The notes: generated from the sequence alone by a model not told the origin. A stretch of DNA of 64,000 bases from JACKFB01 sp041389525 (GCA_041389525.1 JAWKRR010000015.1:51009-115008), one strand, 5' to 3'; counted from the first letter of the stretch, positions 8,602 through 19,202 are shown. Numbers and translations are program-made.

Positions 8602-8631
8602 TCGCTAGCAGTCACGCCGCCCGACTGTCAA
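8602..8631 (-). promoter_or_regulatory. Predicted sigma70-type promoter for the 6801-8570 gene
   Basis: On the minus strand TTGACA (8631-8626) is followed after 18 nt by TAGCGA (8607-8602), preceded by TG as in an extended -10. The implied transcript starts near 8595, placing the AAGGAG ribosome site about 15 nt inside the leader. Visual match only. The remaining intergenic stretch 8632-8923 shows no gene; a small GCCCC/GGGGC hairpin lies near 8748-8761. Confidence 0.45.
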
Positions 8632-8923
8632 GCAGGGGCGGAACGCCTCCACACAACCCGCGTGACCTCGGTCGGTCGCTCCAAAAAATTGCGGGTCGGT
8701 TCTGGGGGCCTGTAACCGGCGGATCTGCGTGCTTTGACGCACTCTTGGCCCCTCTCGGGGGCTGGCCGTGAAAACCCGGCGATTGCAACGCACCGTGAGG
8801 ATCGTAGACTGACGCCAACCTGAGGGGCAACGTATGTCCTCCAGGCTCACCGGGTCTTGAGCGGGGGCGCTCGTCACCCGGCTCGTCGGAATCGACAGGC
8901 AGACAGAAGAGAGGGGTAGGGCG

Positions 8924-11900
8924 ATGAAAGGCTGGCTCCGTTTTATCGGGCATAGCGGAATGATGCTCGTAGTCGCGTTGGCCCTGGTCACCGCAGGCTG
9001 CGAGCAAGAACCAACCACCTCCTCGCCAGGGCCGCTATCGGCTTCGGCGGCGGAGACTGAAACGTCGGACGCACCCGGCACCGCGGCTCTAACAGCTGCG
9101 AACTCACCGACCGTGAAGTTCACGTCGCCTCCGGCGAACAAGAGCTTCACCGTGGGTGACTCGGTTGTCGCGACGATCACCGTCTCCAACGCCACGCTCG
9201 GCACCGGCGCGGGGGAGTACAAGATTCAGTACTTCCTCGACGGCGCGCCCGTAGGCGCTGCGGTCACGACCGCGGCTAGCTTTACGTACGGCGCGTTGAC
9301 GCTCGGCCGTCGCCACCTCGCGGTGGCGCTCGTCGATCAGGCGGGGGAATTCCTGCCGAATCCGGAGAGCCTGAACAGCCTCTATATAAAGATGAAGACG
9401 ACGTGCGCGAAAGCCACCGACTGTGAGGAGGGCTTGGCCTGCTCCGCACAGGCTTGTACGTCGAACGTCTGCAACTGGGGTCCGATCCAGAACTGCTGCG
9501 ACCACGATCTTGAGTGCGCGTTCGGCTCGTTCTGCGTCGCCGGTAAGTGCAACGAGTGCCTGGACAACTCCCACTGCGATGACGGCGACCCCTGCACCAC
9601 CGACACCTGCGGCGTGTCCGGATCGTGCTTCCATGACACGATCCCCGGTTGCTGCAACGTCCTCAACGACAAGCGCTGCAACGACAACGACGCGTGCACG
9701 ATCGACTCCTGCAACGTCGGCTCCCTGACCTGCGAGAACGTCAGCAACGGCAACCCGCTCTGCTGCAACACCGCCGCCGACTGCACCGCGACCGACCCCT
9801 GCCTCGCGCGCCTCTGCTACGTCAACACCAAGACCGGCGAGCATCGCTGCCGCTACGGTCCGCAAGAGCTCGGCTGCTGCACCAGCAACGCGCAGTGCGC
9901 CGACTCGAACCCCTGCACCCTCGACCAGTGCGAGTACAGCAACCCTGGCGACGACAAGGGCTCGTGTACGCATGAGCCCGATCCGGGCAAGCCGATCTGC
10001 TGCCTGAGCAAGGCTGACTGCGACGACGGGGACCTCAGCACGCTGGACACCTGCGTCGCGAACGCCTGCGTCCACACCGACGACCCGACCTACTGCAGCC
10101 TGCCGTCCACCAGCGGCCTCGTGATCAACGAGATCATGGTCGCGCCGGGCAACATCGACGACGCCCTGGGCGAGTGGTTCGAGATCTACAACAGCACCAG
10201 CCAGCCGATTAACATCGCCGGCTACACCATCTCTACGGACGCCGGACAGACGCACACCATCACCGCAGCCAACGCGGTCTCCGGGCCCCCGACCGGCCTG
10301 CTCGTGCAGTCGAAGTCCTACTACGTGCTCGCCCGCAACGTGGACTCCACGCTCAACGGCGGCTTCAAGCCGAACTACCAGTACCTAAACATCACGTTCC
10401 CCGACAAGTTCGAGAGCGGCGCCGACGTCACGCGCACCCTGACCCTGAAGGACGCCAGCGGCACGGTCATCGACAGCGTGACCTACAACACCGCGACCTG
10501 GCCTTCGCAGAACGGCCGCTCCTACGCGTTGACCCACCCCTACGTGGACAACAGCGTCGTCGGGAACTGGCGCGCCGCGGGCACCAACAAGAACTCGGCG
10601 AAGAACATCAAGTATGGCGCTTCGGCCAACAACCTCTATGGCTCGCCCAAGAACCTCAATAGCGACATCTTCCTGGGCGTGCTCGACCCGGTGAACTGCG
10701 ATGAGCCCCAGGCCAGCACCTGCGCCGAGGGTCGTTGCGGAGTGGACAACCACTGCGCGTACACCGCCGCCGCCGGCTGCTGCACCTCCAACGCCGACTG
10801 CAACGACTTCGACGCCTGCACGACCGACTCGTGCAACATCGCCACCAACACCTGCAACCCGCCGGTGGTTGACCCGCTCTGCTGCAAGGCCAACTCGGAC
10901 TGCAACGACAACGACCCCTGCAACGTCGACCGTTGCATCGGCGGCACCTGCCGCTACAGCGGAAGCGTCATCCCCGGCTGCTGCGTGAACAACGCAGGCT
11001 GCGACGACGACAACGCCTGCACCATCGACGCATGCGACACCGTCGCGAAGGTCTGCAAGGCCGCCACGCCGGTCGTGCTGCCGGGCGGCGCCCAGTGCTG
11101 CACCGGGCCCTCCGACTGCGACGACGGCAGCCCGGCCACCATCGACATCTGCGACTTCAACAACGACCCGCCGTCGTGCATCTCGGCGCCCGACCCCGAC
11201 TACTGCAACCAGGCGAGCGACCCGTGTGACGACGGCTTGGCCTGCACGAGTGACTCCTGCGACGTCGGCGCCCAGCGTTGCCGCCACGAGCTGCTCCCGG
11301 GCTGCTGCGCGGTGAACGCCGACTGCCCGTCGGACAACAACCCCTGCACGGCTGAGTCCTGCGATAAGGCGACGGGCAACTGCCAGTCGATCCCCGTCGT
11401 CGGCTGCTGCTTGTCGGACAACGCTTGCGATGACGGCAACGTGTGCACGGTCGACTCCTGCGGCGCCGGCAACGTCTGCCATCATCTCCCGGTCCAGGGC
11501 TGCTGCCAGTCGGCCTCCGACTGCGACGACGGCCTGCCCTGCACGACCGACACGTGCAGCGGAAACGTCTGCACCCATCAGAATCAGTCGGCCTGCTGCA
11601 CGCCCGGCGCAAGCCAGGCGGTGCTCGTCGGCCAGTGCGGCCCCGACCCCGACGGTCCGGCGACCTGCCTCCAGTGGGAGTGCACCGTCGCTGGCGAGTG
11701 CAACCTCCTTCAGAACGCGAACTGCTGTGCGGTGTCCGCCGACTGCGACGACGGCGACCCGTGCACGACGGATCTCTGCCAGGCCAACAAGACCTGCAAG
11801 CACCTGCAGACCACCAGCGGCGGCTGCTGCGTCCTGAACAGCAACTGCCCGAACGCCGACGGCAACTCCTGCACGGCGCCCTTCTGCGACGCCGGACTCT

Positions 11901-14900
11901 GCACCGAGACGGCGATCCCCGGTTGCTCGCCTCCGATCGTCCCGCCCGTGGGCGGTGGACCCGGCGGCGGCGACCCCGGCACCGACCCGTCCTCGTGCTG
12001 GATCAGCACCACCGCCGGCTTCCTCGGACCCGATGAGCACGCCGCGTGCATCGGCCTCGGTCACGTCGTCGGCGCCGGCGCGGTTCTGTCGAGCTTCGGC
12101 TTCGCGCCGAAGAACGCGGATGACGCCACGGTCCAGTTCAACATGGCCTGGAACAACGGCCCCGGCACCCACTCCATCACGGTCATGGCGACCGCGGTCC
12201 AGGGCAACTTCGCCTCGGCCGAGGTGCTTGAGGTCGTCGACGCCAGCGGCTCGAACCCGGGGACGCAGTACACACTGAGTCTCTCGAACTCGATGCTCGC
12301 GCAGAATCAGGTCTGGATCGGCTGGCGGGTCGACAGCGACACCCCGGACAACGTGGATGTCGCCGTCGACGACTTCATCGTCGGCACAGGCCACGCCCCG
12401 TTCTTCGTCGGGGCGCTCCAGGCGGACAAGACCTACGACCGCAGCGCGGACCAGCTCGCGGACGGCGGCACCATCATCTCGGCGCTGGGCGACACGAAGG
12501 TGAAGACCTTCTGGGCCCATGACGTGGAGTGGAACGCACAGACGCTGACCTTCGAGCTGCTGGATGCGCCGTCCTTCGTCACGGTGAAGAACATCGCGAA
12601 GATGAGCCTCTGGGGCGTGTGGCAGGCGCAGATTCAGGTGAAGCCGACTACGCCGGCTCACATCGGCACCTACTCGGTGCGACTGCGCGTGTCCGACGGC
12701 GCCTTCACGACCACGCTGCCCATTCAGGTGCAGGTCACGCTCGGCAGTGGCTACGTGCTCTGGGCTCCGGGCGGCGCGGCGGCCGACGGCGACGCGCTGG
12801 CCACCGGCCTCGACGCGGCGAATATCACCTACCAGCGAGTGACCTCGCTCAGCCAGGTCGCGGACTTCTCGCAGGTGCGCGCGCTCTTCATCTCGGGCGG
12901 CGGCGCCTCGTCGAAGCACATCTTCACGAACAGTGAAGTTGCGGCGGCGGTGGCCTTCTCCGAGGCCGGCGGACACATCTACATGGAGGGCTCGGCGACC
13001 TTCGCTGAGGACCCCCAGACTGCGCTGCAGGCCAAGATGCAGGTCGCGCTTGTCACCCAGGACGGCGGCGTCTTCGGGCCGATGGCGGGCTCGTGGTTCC
13101 ACCACCCCCACACCTGGGCCTACTCGTCGGACGTCAGCTACTACAACGATGTCGACCACATTGCGCCCAAGCCGGCCTCGAACGCTCGCAAGGTGCTCAG
13201 CCACGTTGCGGACGGCGCGGCCATCGCGGTGGCGTCTGAGGACGGCACGACCGGCGGCCGCACGTACGCGACGTCGCTGCTCTACAGCAAGCTTGCCGCT
13301 GACGGCGCCGCGCCGGCCGCGTTCCTCGTGGACGTCCTCGACTACTTCGAGAACGGCTTCGGCGGCTGTACCGTGAACGCGGGCTGCGATGATGGAGACC
13401 CCTGCACCATCGACAGCTGCGTCGGTGGCCAGTGCCAGAACTCGCACGACGCGAACTGCACCTCCTGCCAGGCCGACTCGGACTGCCCGGGCGACCAGAT
13501 CTGCAAGCCGAACGGCGACTGCGAAGATCCGCCGGGCGACGAAGAAGGCGGCGGCGGTCCGACCCCGCAGGACTTCAACTGCAACCAGACCGACGAGATC
13601 ATCGACCTGGTGAAGACCACGAACGGGTTCAAGCTCATCGACGATGTGCAGACCCACGTGAAGATCACCATGCACCCGACGCAGAAGATCGGCTGGCTTC
13701 GCATTCAGCTGAAGCACGGCGGCCGCGTGGTGAGCTTGCTCGAGCCGGATCCGTCGGTGACGACGAACGTGCTCGACGCCACCTTCGACCTCGGTCGTCT
13801 GCCGGCAGCCGGCTCGATGAACGACTTCGACGGCACCATGCTGCAGGGCGACTGGGTCCTCTCGGTGGAGAACACCAAGGGCGGTCAGAAGTGCGGCACC
13901 GTCGACGAGTGGCAGCTCTTCGTCACGAGCATCGTCCCGCCGGCATGCACCCTCGACTCCGAGTGTGACAACGGCCAGGCGTGCGACGGTCTCGAGACCT
14001 GCAACGCCGGTACCTGCCAGGCCGGCACGCCGCTGGACTGCAATGATGCGAACCCCTGCACGGTCGACACCTGCGACAGCGGTGCCGGCGGCGGTGGCGG
14101 CGCGTGCGACAACACCGAGCGGGCGTCGTCCTGCGCGGGCGCTCCCTGCTCCGGTGGCAACAGCATCGACGCCGGTGACGGCGAGTGCGGTCTGCTCGAC
14201 GCGTGTGTCGGCGGCCTCAATGGCGCGGCCGGTGTCTGCACCGTGGTCTGCCCCACCTGCACGGTCGGTCACAGCGGCGCGGTCGAAACCTCCTTCAACG
14301 ACTTCCAGTGCGTCACGGCTCTGGTGAACCTGACCGCGCCCAACCAGTATGTCTCGCAGGTCTTCGTGAGAGCGGACGTGTCTCACGACAACCTGGGCGA
14401 GCTGACGGTCAAGCTCTTCTCGCCGGACAACAGCTCCGGAACCCTGCTCAACCTGCAGGGCAACGGCTTGGCCGACTTCCACAGCACCTGGCCCTTCTCG
14501 AACCCGACGCCGAACCTCTGCTCCATGGCGGGCGTGGCTGCGACGGGTCTGTGGAAAGTGCAGGTCTGTGACACGGGTCTCGGCAACACCGGTATCCTCC
14601 ACTCGGCCAGTGTGTGGGTTGAGTCGCAGGTGGCCGATCCGAGCGCGGGTCAGACCTGCGCCAACGCACTCGTGATTCCTGCCGACGGCGACCCCCACAC
14701 GGTGGTCGGCACGACGGCCTGCTTCGCCGACTCGACCCAGGGCTCCTGCTCGGGTGGCGACGGACACGACGTGGTCCACTCCGTCACGCTGCTGAGCCGG
14801 CAGCGGGTCCGGGCCACCTTGGCTACGCCTACGTTCAACGGCGCGCTCTACGCGACCAACAGCTGCGCCTCGGGCTCTTACGCCTGCCAGGACACGCAGC

Positions 14901-17900
14901 CGGCCGGCGGTCTGGAGTCCCTGGACGTCCACCTCGACCCCGGTACGTGGTTCCTGGTGGTCGACGCCCTCGACGAGAATCAGGACGGCGCCTACACGCT
15001 CGACGTGCAGGTCACCGACCTCATCCCCAACGGCGGCACCTGCACCGACGGACTCGACTGCAACAGCGGCCACTGCCAGAACGGCTTCTGCTGTGGCAGC
15101 GGCAACTGCTGCAACGTGATCGCGGACTGCCCGGCCAGCCACTCGGCGGCGTCGGTCTGCAACAGCGCGACGACCTGCCAGGGCTTCCGCGTCGACGCGA
15201 CCTGCATCGCCAACAAGTGCGGCTCCAAGAACACCGCGGACGACTCGGGCTGTGACACGGCCACCGTGGCCAAGGATTGTGGCTTGGTCGCGCCGCTCTA
15301 CTGCACCGGCGAGCAGGTCCAGGATCCCGCTCAGCCCTGCCCGCCCGGTTGCGCGTTCGATGACGCCAATTGCGCGGCCGGCGCCCACTGCTTCGAGGGC
15401 ACCGAGCTCTGCCGAGTCGACCTCCCGAACGGCAGCGCCTGCGAGCGCGACGGACACTGTGAGTCCGACCAGTGCGTGGACGGCTTCTGCTGCGACTCGC
15501 CCTGCGACGGCTCCTGTGAGCAGTGCGACAAGGCTGGCTCCATCGGCACCTGCTCGCTCAGCGCCGCGGGTACCGACCCGGCTGACGACTGCCCGGGCAC
15601 GGGCATCTGCGGCGGTCTCTGCGATGGTGCAGGCGGCTGCGGGTTCACTCCGACCACGACCTCTTGCGGTCCGTGCCTCCGCTGCGACGGCGCTGGCGCC
15701 TGCTCGGTCGGTCAGCCCGCGAACACCGACCCCGATGACACCTGCTCGACTTGCCAGGTCTGCAACGGCCTGACCGGTGGTGCCGCAGCGTGTGTGCCGG
15801 TGGCGAGCGGACAGGATCCGATCGACGACTGCTCGCCCCAGGGCGCTACGACCTGTGGTCGCACCGGCGTCTGCAATGGCAGCGGCGCCTGCGAGAACTT
15901 CCCGGCCGCCACGCCGTGCATCGCGCAGACCTGCACCCTCGGCTTCCGCGACCCGGTCCACCTCTGTGACGGCGCGGGCACTCCGACAAGCTGCGTGGAT
16001 CCGCCGGACGAGTTCTGCGGTGGCTTGGCGTGTACGGCTGACGGCCTCGACTGCCGCACGAACTGCACGCAGGACTCCGAGTGCATCACGGGCTACTACT
16101 GTGACAACCCGGGTCCGACCGGCACCTGCCTGTCGAAGCTCGGCAACGGCGAGGCCTGCAGCGCGGACAACGAGTGCACCACCAACTTCTGCACCGACGG
16201 TGTCTGCTGCGTCAGCGCTTGCGCCGGCGCCTGCCGCCGCTGCGACGTGGTTGGCGACGGTACCTGCACCCTGCACCCGTTCCCGACGGACCCCGAGACG
16301 GGTTGCGGCTCCTACTGGTGCAACGGGACCGGCGCGTGCAACGTGACCTGCTCGGTCGACTCCGACTGCAAGGCGTTCCACTTCTGCAACGGCACCACCT
16401 GCGAGCCCAAGGCTGGCCTCGGTGGCCCCTGCACCGCTGACAACCAGTGCAGCCAGGGCGTCTGCAACCTCGCCGACGGCGTCTGCTGCGACGGGCCCTG
16501 CAGCCGCACTTGCGAGAGCTGCAAGCTCGCCGGCTTCGAGGGTACCTGCACCATCATCTCGGCGGGCCAGGACCCCGACGAGGAGTGCGCGGGCTCCGGT
16601 GCCTGTGGCGGTGCCTGCGACGGCAACCCGAACGGTGGTAGCTGCTCGTTCCCGCTGGCCGGGACCGACTGTGGCAACTGCAAGACCTGCAACGGTGGCG
16701 GCTCGTGCACCACGGTGCCGGCGAACTCGGACCCGAACAACAGCTGTGGGGTGTGCCAGACATGCAACGGCACCGGCGGCTGCAAGAACGTGCCGTTTGG
16801 GACCGACTTCCACGACGACTGCACGGCGTCGGCCCAGACCACATGCGGCCTGGACGGACAGTGCGACGGCAACGCGGCCTGCGACTTCTGGGGCTCGGGC
16901 GCCGTAGTCACGCCGGCGAGTTGCTCGGCCGGAGTGCTGTCGCTGGCTGACACCTGCGACGGCAACGGCGCGACCGTGGACGGCGGCACACAGAGCTGCG
17001 CGCCGTACATCTGCGCCAGTGGCACCGCGTGCCGCACGACCTGCGCCTCGCACTCCGACTGCGCGACTGGCAACTTCTGCGACTTCAATGACCTCGACGG
17101 TGACGGTCGTACCAACGACTGCGTGCCGAAGCGGCTCAACGGTCAGCAGTGTCACCTGGGCGCGCCCTTCGAGTGCCTCAACGGCACCTGCAACAACGGC
17201 GGCATCTGCTGCGGTGGTGGCGGCGACTGCTGCACCAACGCCGGTAGCTGCACGCACCAGGCGGTCCCGCCGGCATGCAGCTCGGCGGCGCCCGGCGGCT
17301 GCTCGGGCTTCCGCAAGGACGCCTTCTGCAACGCCAGCAACGTGTGTGCGGTCACGGGCTCCATCTCCGACCCGTCGGCATGCGCTTCCAACGCCTGCGA
17401 CGCGGCGAAGTGCGTGGGCCTGACCTTCACGGCTCAGAAGTTCTGTAACGCCACGGGCGGCTGCACGGTCGGCGGCACGGTGTTCTCGTGTAACGACGGC
17501 AACCCCTGTACTACCGACTCCTGCAACACCGGTGGTACCTGCGGTCACGTCAATGACAACACCCAGACCGTGGTCTGCTACGAGGGACCTGCGGGCACCC
17601 GGAGCGTCGGTCAGTGCCAGGACGGTCTGCGTCCCTGCATCGACGGTCTGACCGGTGCGTGCAACGGCCAGGTGCTGCCTGCGACTGAGACCTGCAATGC
17701 GCCGGGCTCGAAGGTCGACGAGGACTGCGACGGTGCCACGGATGAAGAGGGCGCAGCGGGCTGTGTCATCTACTTCAAGGACGTCGACGGCGACGGGTTC
17801 GGCATCTCGGGTACGGGCAACGCCAAGTGCCTCTGCGTGCCGGACAACACCTTCCGCGCCCTGGTCCCCGGTGACTGCGACGACAACAATCCGGCGGCCA

Positions 17901-18232
17901 AGCCGGGCAACACCGAGCTGTGTTCGACTGCCTTCGACGATAACTGCAACAGCAGCATCAACGAGGACGGCGCGTCGGGCTGCGCAAACCGCTGGTTCGA
18001 CAACGACGGCGACGGTTCCGGTGTCGGTTCCCCGCTCTGCAAGTGCCAGCCTAGCGCTGCGCCTTGGACGGGTACCGCGGCGGGCGACTGCAACGACGGC
18101 AACAGCTCCATCAAGCCTGGCGTGACCGAGGTCTGTGATGGCGTCGACAATGACTGCGACGGTTTGACCGACACCGCGGATGTCTCCGCCGCCACCATGC
18201 GGCACGCCGTCCCAGTCGATCCCCGGCTGTAA
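8924..18232 (+). CDS. Giant Cys-rich multidomain lipoprotein (main part, ends at apparent frameshift)
   Basis: 3102 aa in this frame. Type II signal with lipobox (VTAGC, Cys about residue 26), so it is probably a lipid-anchored surface protein. Order of regions: Cys-rich modules of the type DCDDGDPCTTDTC (residues ~160-390); a lamin-tail domain near 395-560 (LVINEIMVAPG...EWFEIYN); more Cys-rich modules to ~1010; a Gly/Pro linker; a sandwich and Ig-like region; a ThuA/amidotransferase-like fold (~1280-1480); two P-domain-like (proprotein convertase C-terminal) segments near 1546-1672 and 1785-1905; long Cys-rich modules; and MopE-like DEDCDGATDEE motifs near 2930-3090. GAGAGGGG precedes the ATG. 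The frame collapses after a CDGVDNDCDG motif; the missing C-terminus continues in another frame to 18827. Function unknown; adhesion or matrix role is inference. Confidence 0.85.
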   Translation: MKGWLRFIGHSGMMLVVALALVTAGCEQEPTTSSPGPLSASAAETETSDAPGTAALTAANSPTVKFTSPPANKSFTVGDSVVATITVSNATLGTGAGEYKIQYFLDGAPVGAAVTTAASFTYGALTLGRRHLAVALVDQAGEFLPNPESLNSLYIKMKTTCAKATDCEEGLACSAQACTSNVCNWGPIQNCCDHDLECAFGSFCVAGKCNECLDNSHCDDGDPCTTDTCGVSGSCFHDTIPGCCNVLNDKRCNDNDACTIDSCNVGSLTCENVSNGNPLCCNTAADCTATDPCLARLCYVNTKTGEHRCRYGPQELGCCTSNAQCADSNPCTLDQCEYSNPGDDKGSCTHEPDPGKPICCLSKADCDDGDLSTLDTCVANACVHTDDPTYCSLPSTSGLVINEIMVAPGNIDDALGEWFEIYNSTSQPINIAGYTISTDAGQTHTITAANAVSGPPTGLLVQSKSYYVLARNVDSTLNGGFKPNYQYLNITFPDKFESGADVTRTLTLKDASGTVIDSVTYNTATWPSQNGRSYALTHPYVDNSVVGNWRAAGTNKNSAKNIKYGASANNLYGSPKNLNSDIFLGVLDPVNCDEPQASTCAEGRCGVDNHCAYTAAAGCCTSNADCNDFDACTTDSCNIATNTCNPPVVDPLCCKANSDCNDNDPCNVDRCIGGTCRYSGSVIPGCCVNNAGCDDDNACTIDACDTVAKVCKAATPVVLPGGAQCCTGPSDCDDGSPATIDICDFNNDPPSCISAPDPDYCNQASDPCDDGLACTSDSCDVGAQRCRHELLPGCCAVNADCPSDNNPCTAESCDKATGNCQSIPVVGCCLSDNACDDGNVCTVDSCGAGNVCHHLPVQGCCQSASDCDDGLPCTTDTCSGNVCTHQNQSACCTPGASQAVLVGQCGPDPDGPATCLQWECTVAGECNLLQNANCCAVSADCDDGDPCTTDLCQANKTCKHLQTTSGGCCVLNSNCPNADGNSCTAPFCDAGLCTETAIPGCSPPIVPPVGGGPGGGDPGTDPSSCWISTTAGFLGPDEHAACIGLGHVVGAGAVLSSFGFAPKNADDATVQFNMAWNNGPGTHSITVMATAVQGNFASAEVLEVVDASGSNPGTQYTLSLSNSMLAQNQVWIGWRVDSDTPDNVDVAVDDFIVGTGHAPFFVGALQADKTYDRSADQLADGGTIISALGDTKVKTFWAHDVEWNAQTLTFELLDAPSFVTVKNIAKMSLWGVWQAQIQVKPTTPAHIGTYSVRLRVSDGAFTTTLPIQVQVTLGSGYVLWAPGGAAADGDALATGLDAANITYQRVTSLSQVADFSQVRALFISGGGASSKHIFTNSEVAAAVAFSEAGGHIYMEGSATFAEDPQTALQAKMQVALVTQDGGVFGPMAGSWFHHPHTWAYSSDVSYYNDVDHIAPKPASNARKVLSHVADGAAIAVASEDGTTGGRTYATSLLYSKLAADGAAPAAFLVDVLDYFENGFGGCTVNAGCDDGDPCTIDSCVGGQCQNSHDANCTSCQADSDCPGDQICKPNGDCEDPPGDEEGGGGPTPQDFNCNQTDEIIDLVKTTNGFKLIDDVQTHVKITMHPTQKIGWLRIQLKHGGRVVSLLEPDPSVTTNVLDATFDLGRLPAAGSMNDFDGTMLQGDWVLSVENTKGGQKCGTVDEWQLFVTSIVPPACTLDSECDNGQACDGLETCNAGTCQAGTPLDCNDANPCTVDTCDSGAGGGGGACDNTERASSCAGAPCSGGNSIDAGDGECGLLDACVGGLNGAAGVCTVVCPTCTVGHSGAVETSFNDFQCVTALVNLTAPNQYVSQVFVRADVSHDNLGELTVKLFSPDNSSGTLLNLQGNGLADFHSTWPFSNPTPNLCSMAGVAATGLWKVQVCDTGLGNTGILHSASVWVESQVADPSAGQTCANALVIPADGDPHTVVGTTACFADSTQGSCSGGDGHDVVHSVTLLSRQRVRATLATPTFNGALYATNSCASGSYACQDTQPAGGLESLDVHLDPGTWFLVVDALDENQDGAYTLDVQVTDLIPNGGTCTDGLDCNSGHCQNGFCCGSGNCCNVIADCPASHSAASVCNSATTCQGFRVDATCIANKCGSKNTADDSGCDTATVAKDCGLVAPLYCTGEQVQDPAQPCPPGCAFDDANCAAGAHCFEGTELCRVDLPNGSACERDGHCESDQCVDGFCCDSPCDGSCEQCDKAGSIGTCSLSAAGTDPADDCPGTGICGGLCDGAGGCGFTPTTTSCGPCLRCDGAGACSVGQPANTDPDDTCSTCQVCNGLTGGAAACVPVASGQDPIDDCSPQGATTCGRTGVCNGSGACENFPAATPCIAQTCTLGFRDPVHLCDGAGTPTSCVDPPDEFCGGLACTADGLDCRTNCTQDSECITGYYCDNPGPTGTCLSKLGNGEACSADNECTTNFCTDGVCCVSACAGACRRCDVVGDGTCTLHPFPTDPETGCGSYWCNGTGACNVTCSVDSDCKAFHFCNGTTCEPKAGLGGPCTADNQCSQGVCNLADGVCCDGPCSRTCESCKLAGFEGTCTIISAGQDPDEECAGSGACGGACDGNPNGGSCSFPLAGTDCGNCKTCNGGGSCTTVPANSDPNNSCGVCQTCNGTGGCKNVPFGTDFHDDCTASAQTTCGLDGQCDGNAACDFWGSGAVVTPASCSAGVLSLADTCDGNGATVDGGTQSCAPYICASGTACRTTCASHSDCATGNFCDFNDLDGDGRTNDCVPKRLNGQQCHLGAPFECLNGTCNNGGICCGGGGDCCTNAGSCTHQAVPPACSSAAPGGCSGFRKDAFCNASNVCAVTGSISDPSACASNACDAAKCVGLTFTAQKFCNATGGCTVGGTVFSCNDGNPCTTDSCNTGGTCGHVNDNTQTVVCYEGPAGTRSVGQCQDGLRPCIDGLTGACNGQVLPATETCNAPGSKVDEDCDGATDEEGAAGCVIYFKDVDGDGFGISGTGNAKCLCVPDNTFRALVPGDCDDNNPAAKPGNTELCSTAFDDNCNSSINEDGASGCANRWFDNDGDGSGVGSPLCKCQPSAAPWTGTAAGDCNDGNSSIKPGVTEVCDGVDNDCDGLTDTADVSAATMRHAVPVDPRL

Positions 18233-18827
18233 CGGGTCGTGCTACATCGCGGGCTGCAACGCCACCTACTTCGACGTGGACGGCGTGTTCAGCAACGGCT
18301 GCGAGGCCAGACCTGACGCGCAGGACATCTCCGGCGTCGGCAACTTCTGCGCCAACGACGGCAACAGCATCTTGATCGCCAACCCGCTGAACACCACCCC
18401 CACGGGTGAGTTCTACAGCGCGGTGAACACGATTCTGCCCGCCGGTGACGTGGACTGGTACCGCATCTGGGTTGACGACAACGGCAACGACGGCGCGGGC
18501 TACAGCTTCCAGGTCGACCTGACTACCAACTCCGGTACCGCACCTGGTGACTTCGTGTTCGACCTCTACGAGGACAACTGCTCGAACTCGGTTTGCGGCA
18601 ACACGCGGTCGTACAGCTTCAAGACGAACTTCAACTACGCCACATCTGGCTGTACGTCGGGCTCGCCTTGCGGAAATCAGAACTGTAGCGCCTCCGGGAA
18701 CAACCACTGCGACATGCCTGCGCAGGCTGACTCCTGGTACTACGTGAAGGTCTACCGTCGCGCTGGAGCGCCGGCGGTGGGTACGAACACGTACCAGCTC
18801 CGGTTCCGCGGCGGCTATACGTTCTAG
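18180..18827 (+). CDS. C-terminal part of the giant lipoprotein, displaced by a frameshift
   Basis: This frame continues the upstream protein: after the stop-bound tail at 18232 the alternative frame reads CGTPSQSIPGCNGSC and on to a beta-rich domain with VDWYRIWVDDNGNDGAGYSFQVDL, a pre-peptidase/T9SS-like beta-sandwich pattern, then QLRFRGGYTF and stop at 18827. It has no ribosome site or signal of its own, so a separate gene is unlikely; the listed start is only where the frame opens. The two frames differ by one base near 18180-18200. A sequencing indel or a real recent mutation are both possible. A strong terminator follows 35 nt downstream. Confidence 0.7.
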   Translation: MSPPPPCGTPSQSIPGCNGSCYIAGCNATYFDVDGVFSNGCEARPDAQDISGVGNFCANDGNSILIANPLNTTPTGEFYSAVNTILPAGDVDWYRIWVDDNGNDGAGYSFQVDLTTNSGTAPGDFVFDLYEDNCSNSVCGNTRSYSFKTNFNYATSGCTSGSPCGNQNCSASGNNHCDMPAQADSWYYVKVYRRAGAPAVGTNTYQLRFRGGYTF

Positions 18828-18862
18828 CCCGACGCGGTCCCCCCCGAGGGAGTCGATTCAGG

Positions 18863-18900
18863 CGAGGGCCGGATCTCCGAGAGGAGGTCCGGCCCTTCGC
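18863..18900 (+). terminator. Rho-independent terminator after the giant lipoprotein gene
   Basis: A GC-rich hairpin with arms GGGCCGGATCTCC and GGAGGTCCGGCCC, one G-U pair and a GAGA loop, extended by GCGA/TTCGC at its base and followed by TTT. It sits 35 nt after the stop at 18827. The group II intron begins 3 nt downstream, the docking site typical of class IIC introns. Confidence 0.8.
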
Positions 18901-19202
18901 TTTGTGCGCCCGGCATTGCCGCTGACTTGGAGGTTCAAGTCCTCGCCCAAGCAGGCCACTGCAAGGGAAGCGCAGCGAAAGAGCGCGAGGGCGACCGACC
19001 GTCTGGAGGAAGCGCGAGGCCGTGAGCCGATGGACGAGAACGGGATACGAGGGCTACGGACCGGGGCGAGCGCGCAAGGGATCGCGAAGCTCCAGTGGCC
19101 AAGGGGAGGCGTCGACGGCGCCCGAAGAGACGAAAGGCTCCGGAGCGAGCGGCCTCGTGGAGTGGGGGTTGAGTCGCTCCAGGAGGTTCGCCACGCGCAA
19201 GG

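Noticed and set aside
9540..11930. CRISPR-like periodic repeats
   Set aside because: The periodicity comes from repeated Cys-rich protein modules in an open reading frame; the DNA repeats are imperfect and have no uniform spacers.
10385..18205. A 2606-codon open frame antisense to the giant lipoprotein gene, and similar long antisense frames at 24959-27757 and 59623-63885
   Set aside because: High GC and the strong codon bias of the sense genes leave few stops on the other strand. The translated products are Arg/Ala/Val/Gly-rich without domains, signals or ribosome sites, whereas the sense frames have signal peptides and clear repeats.
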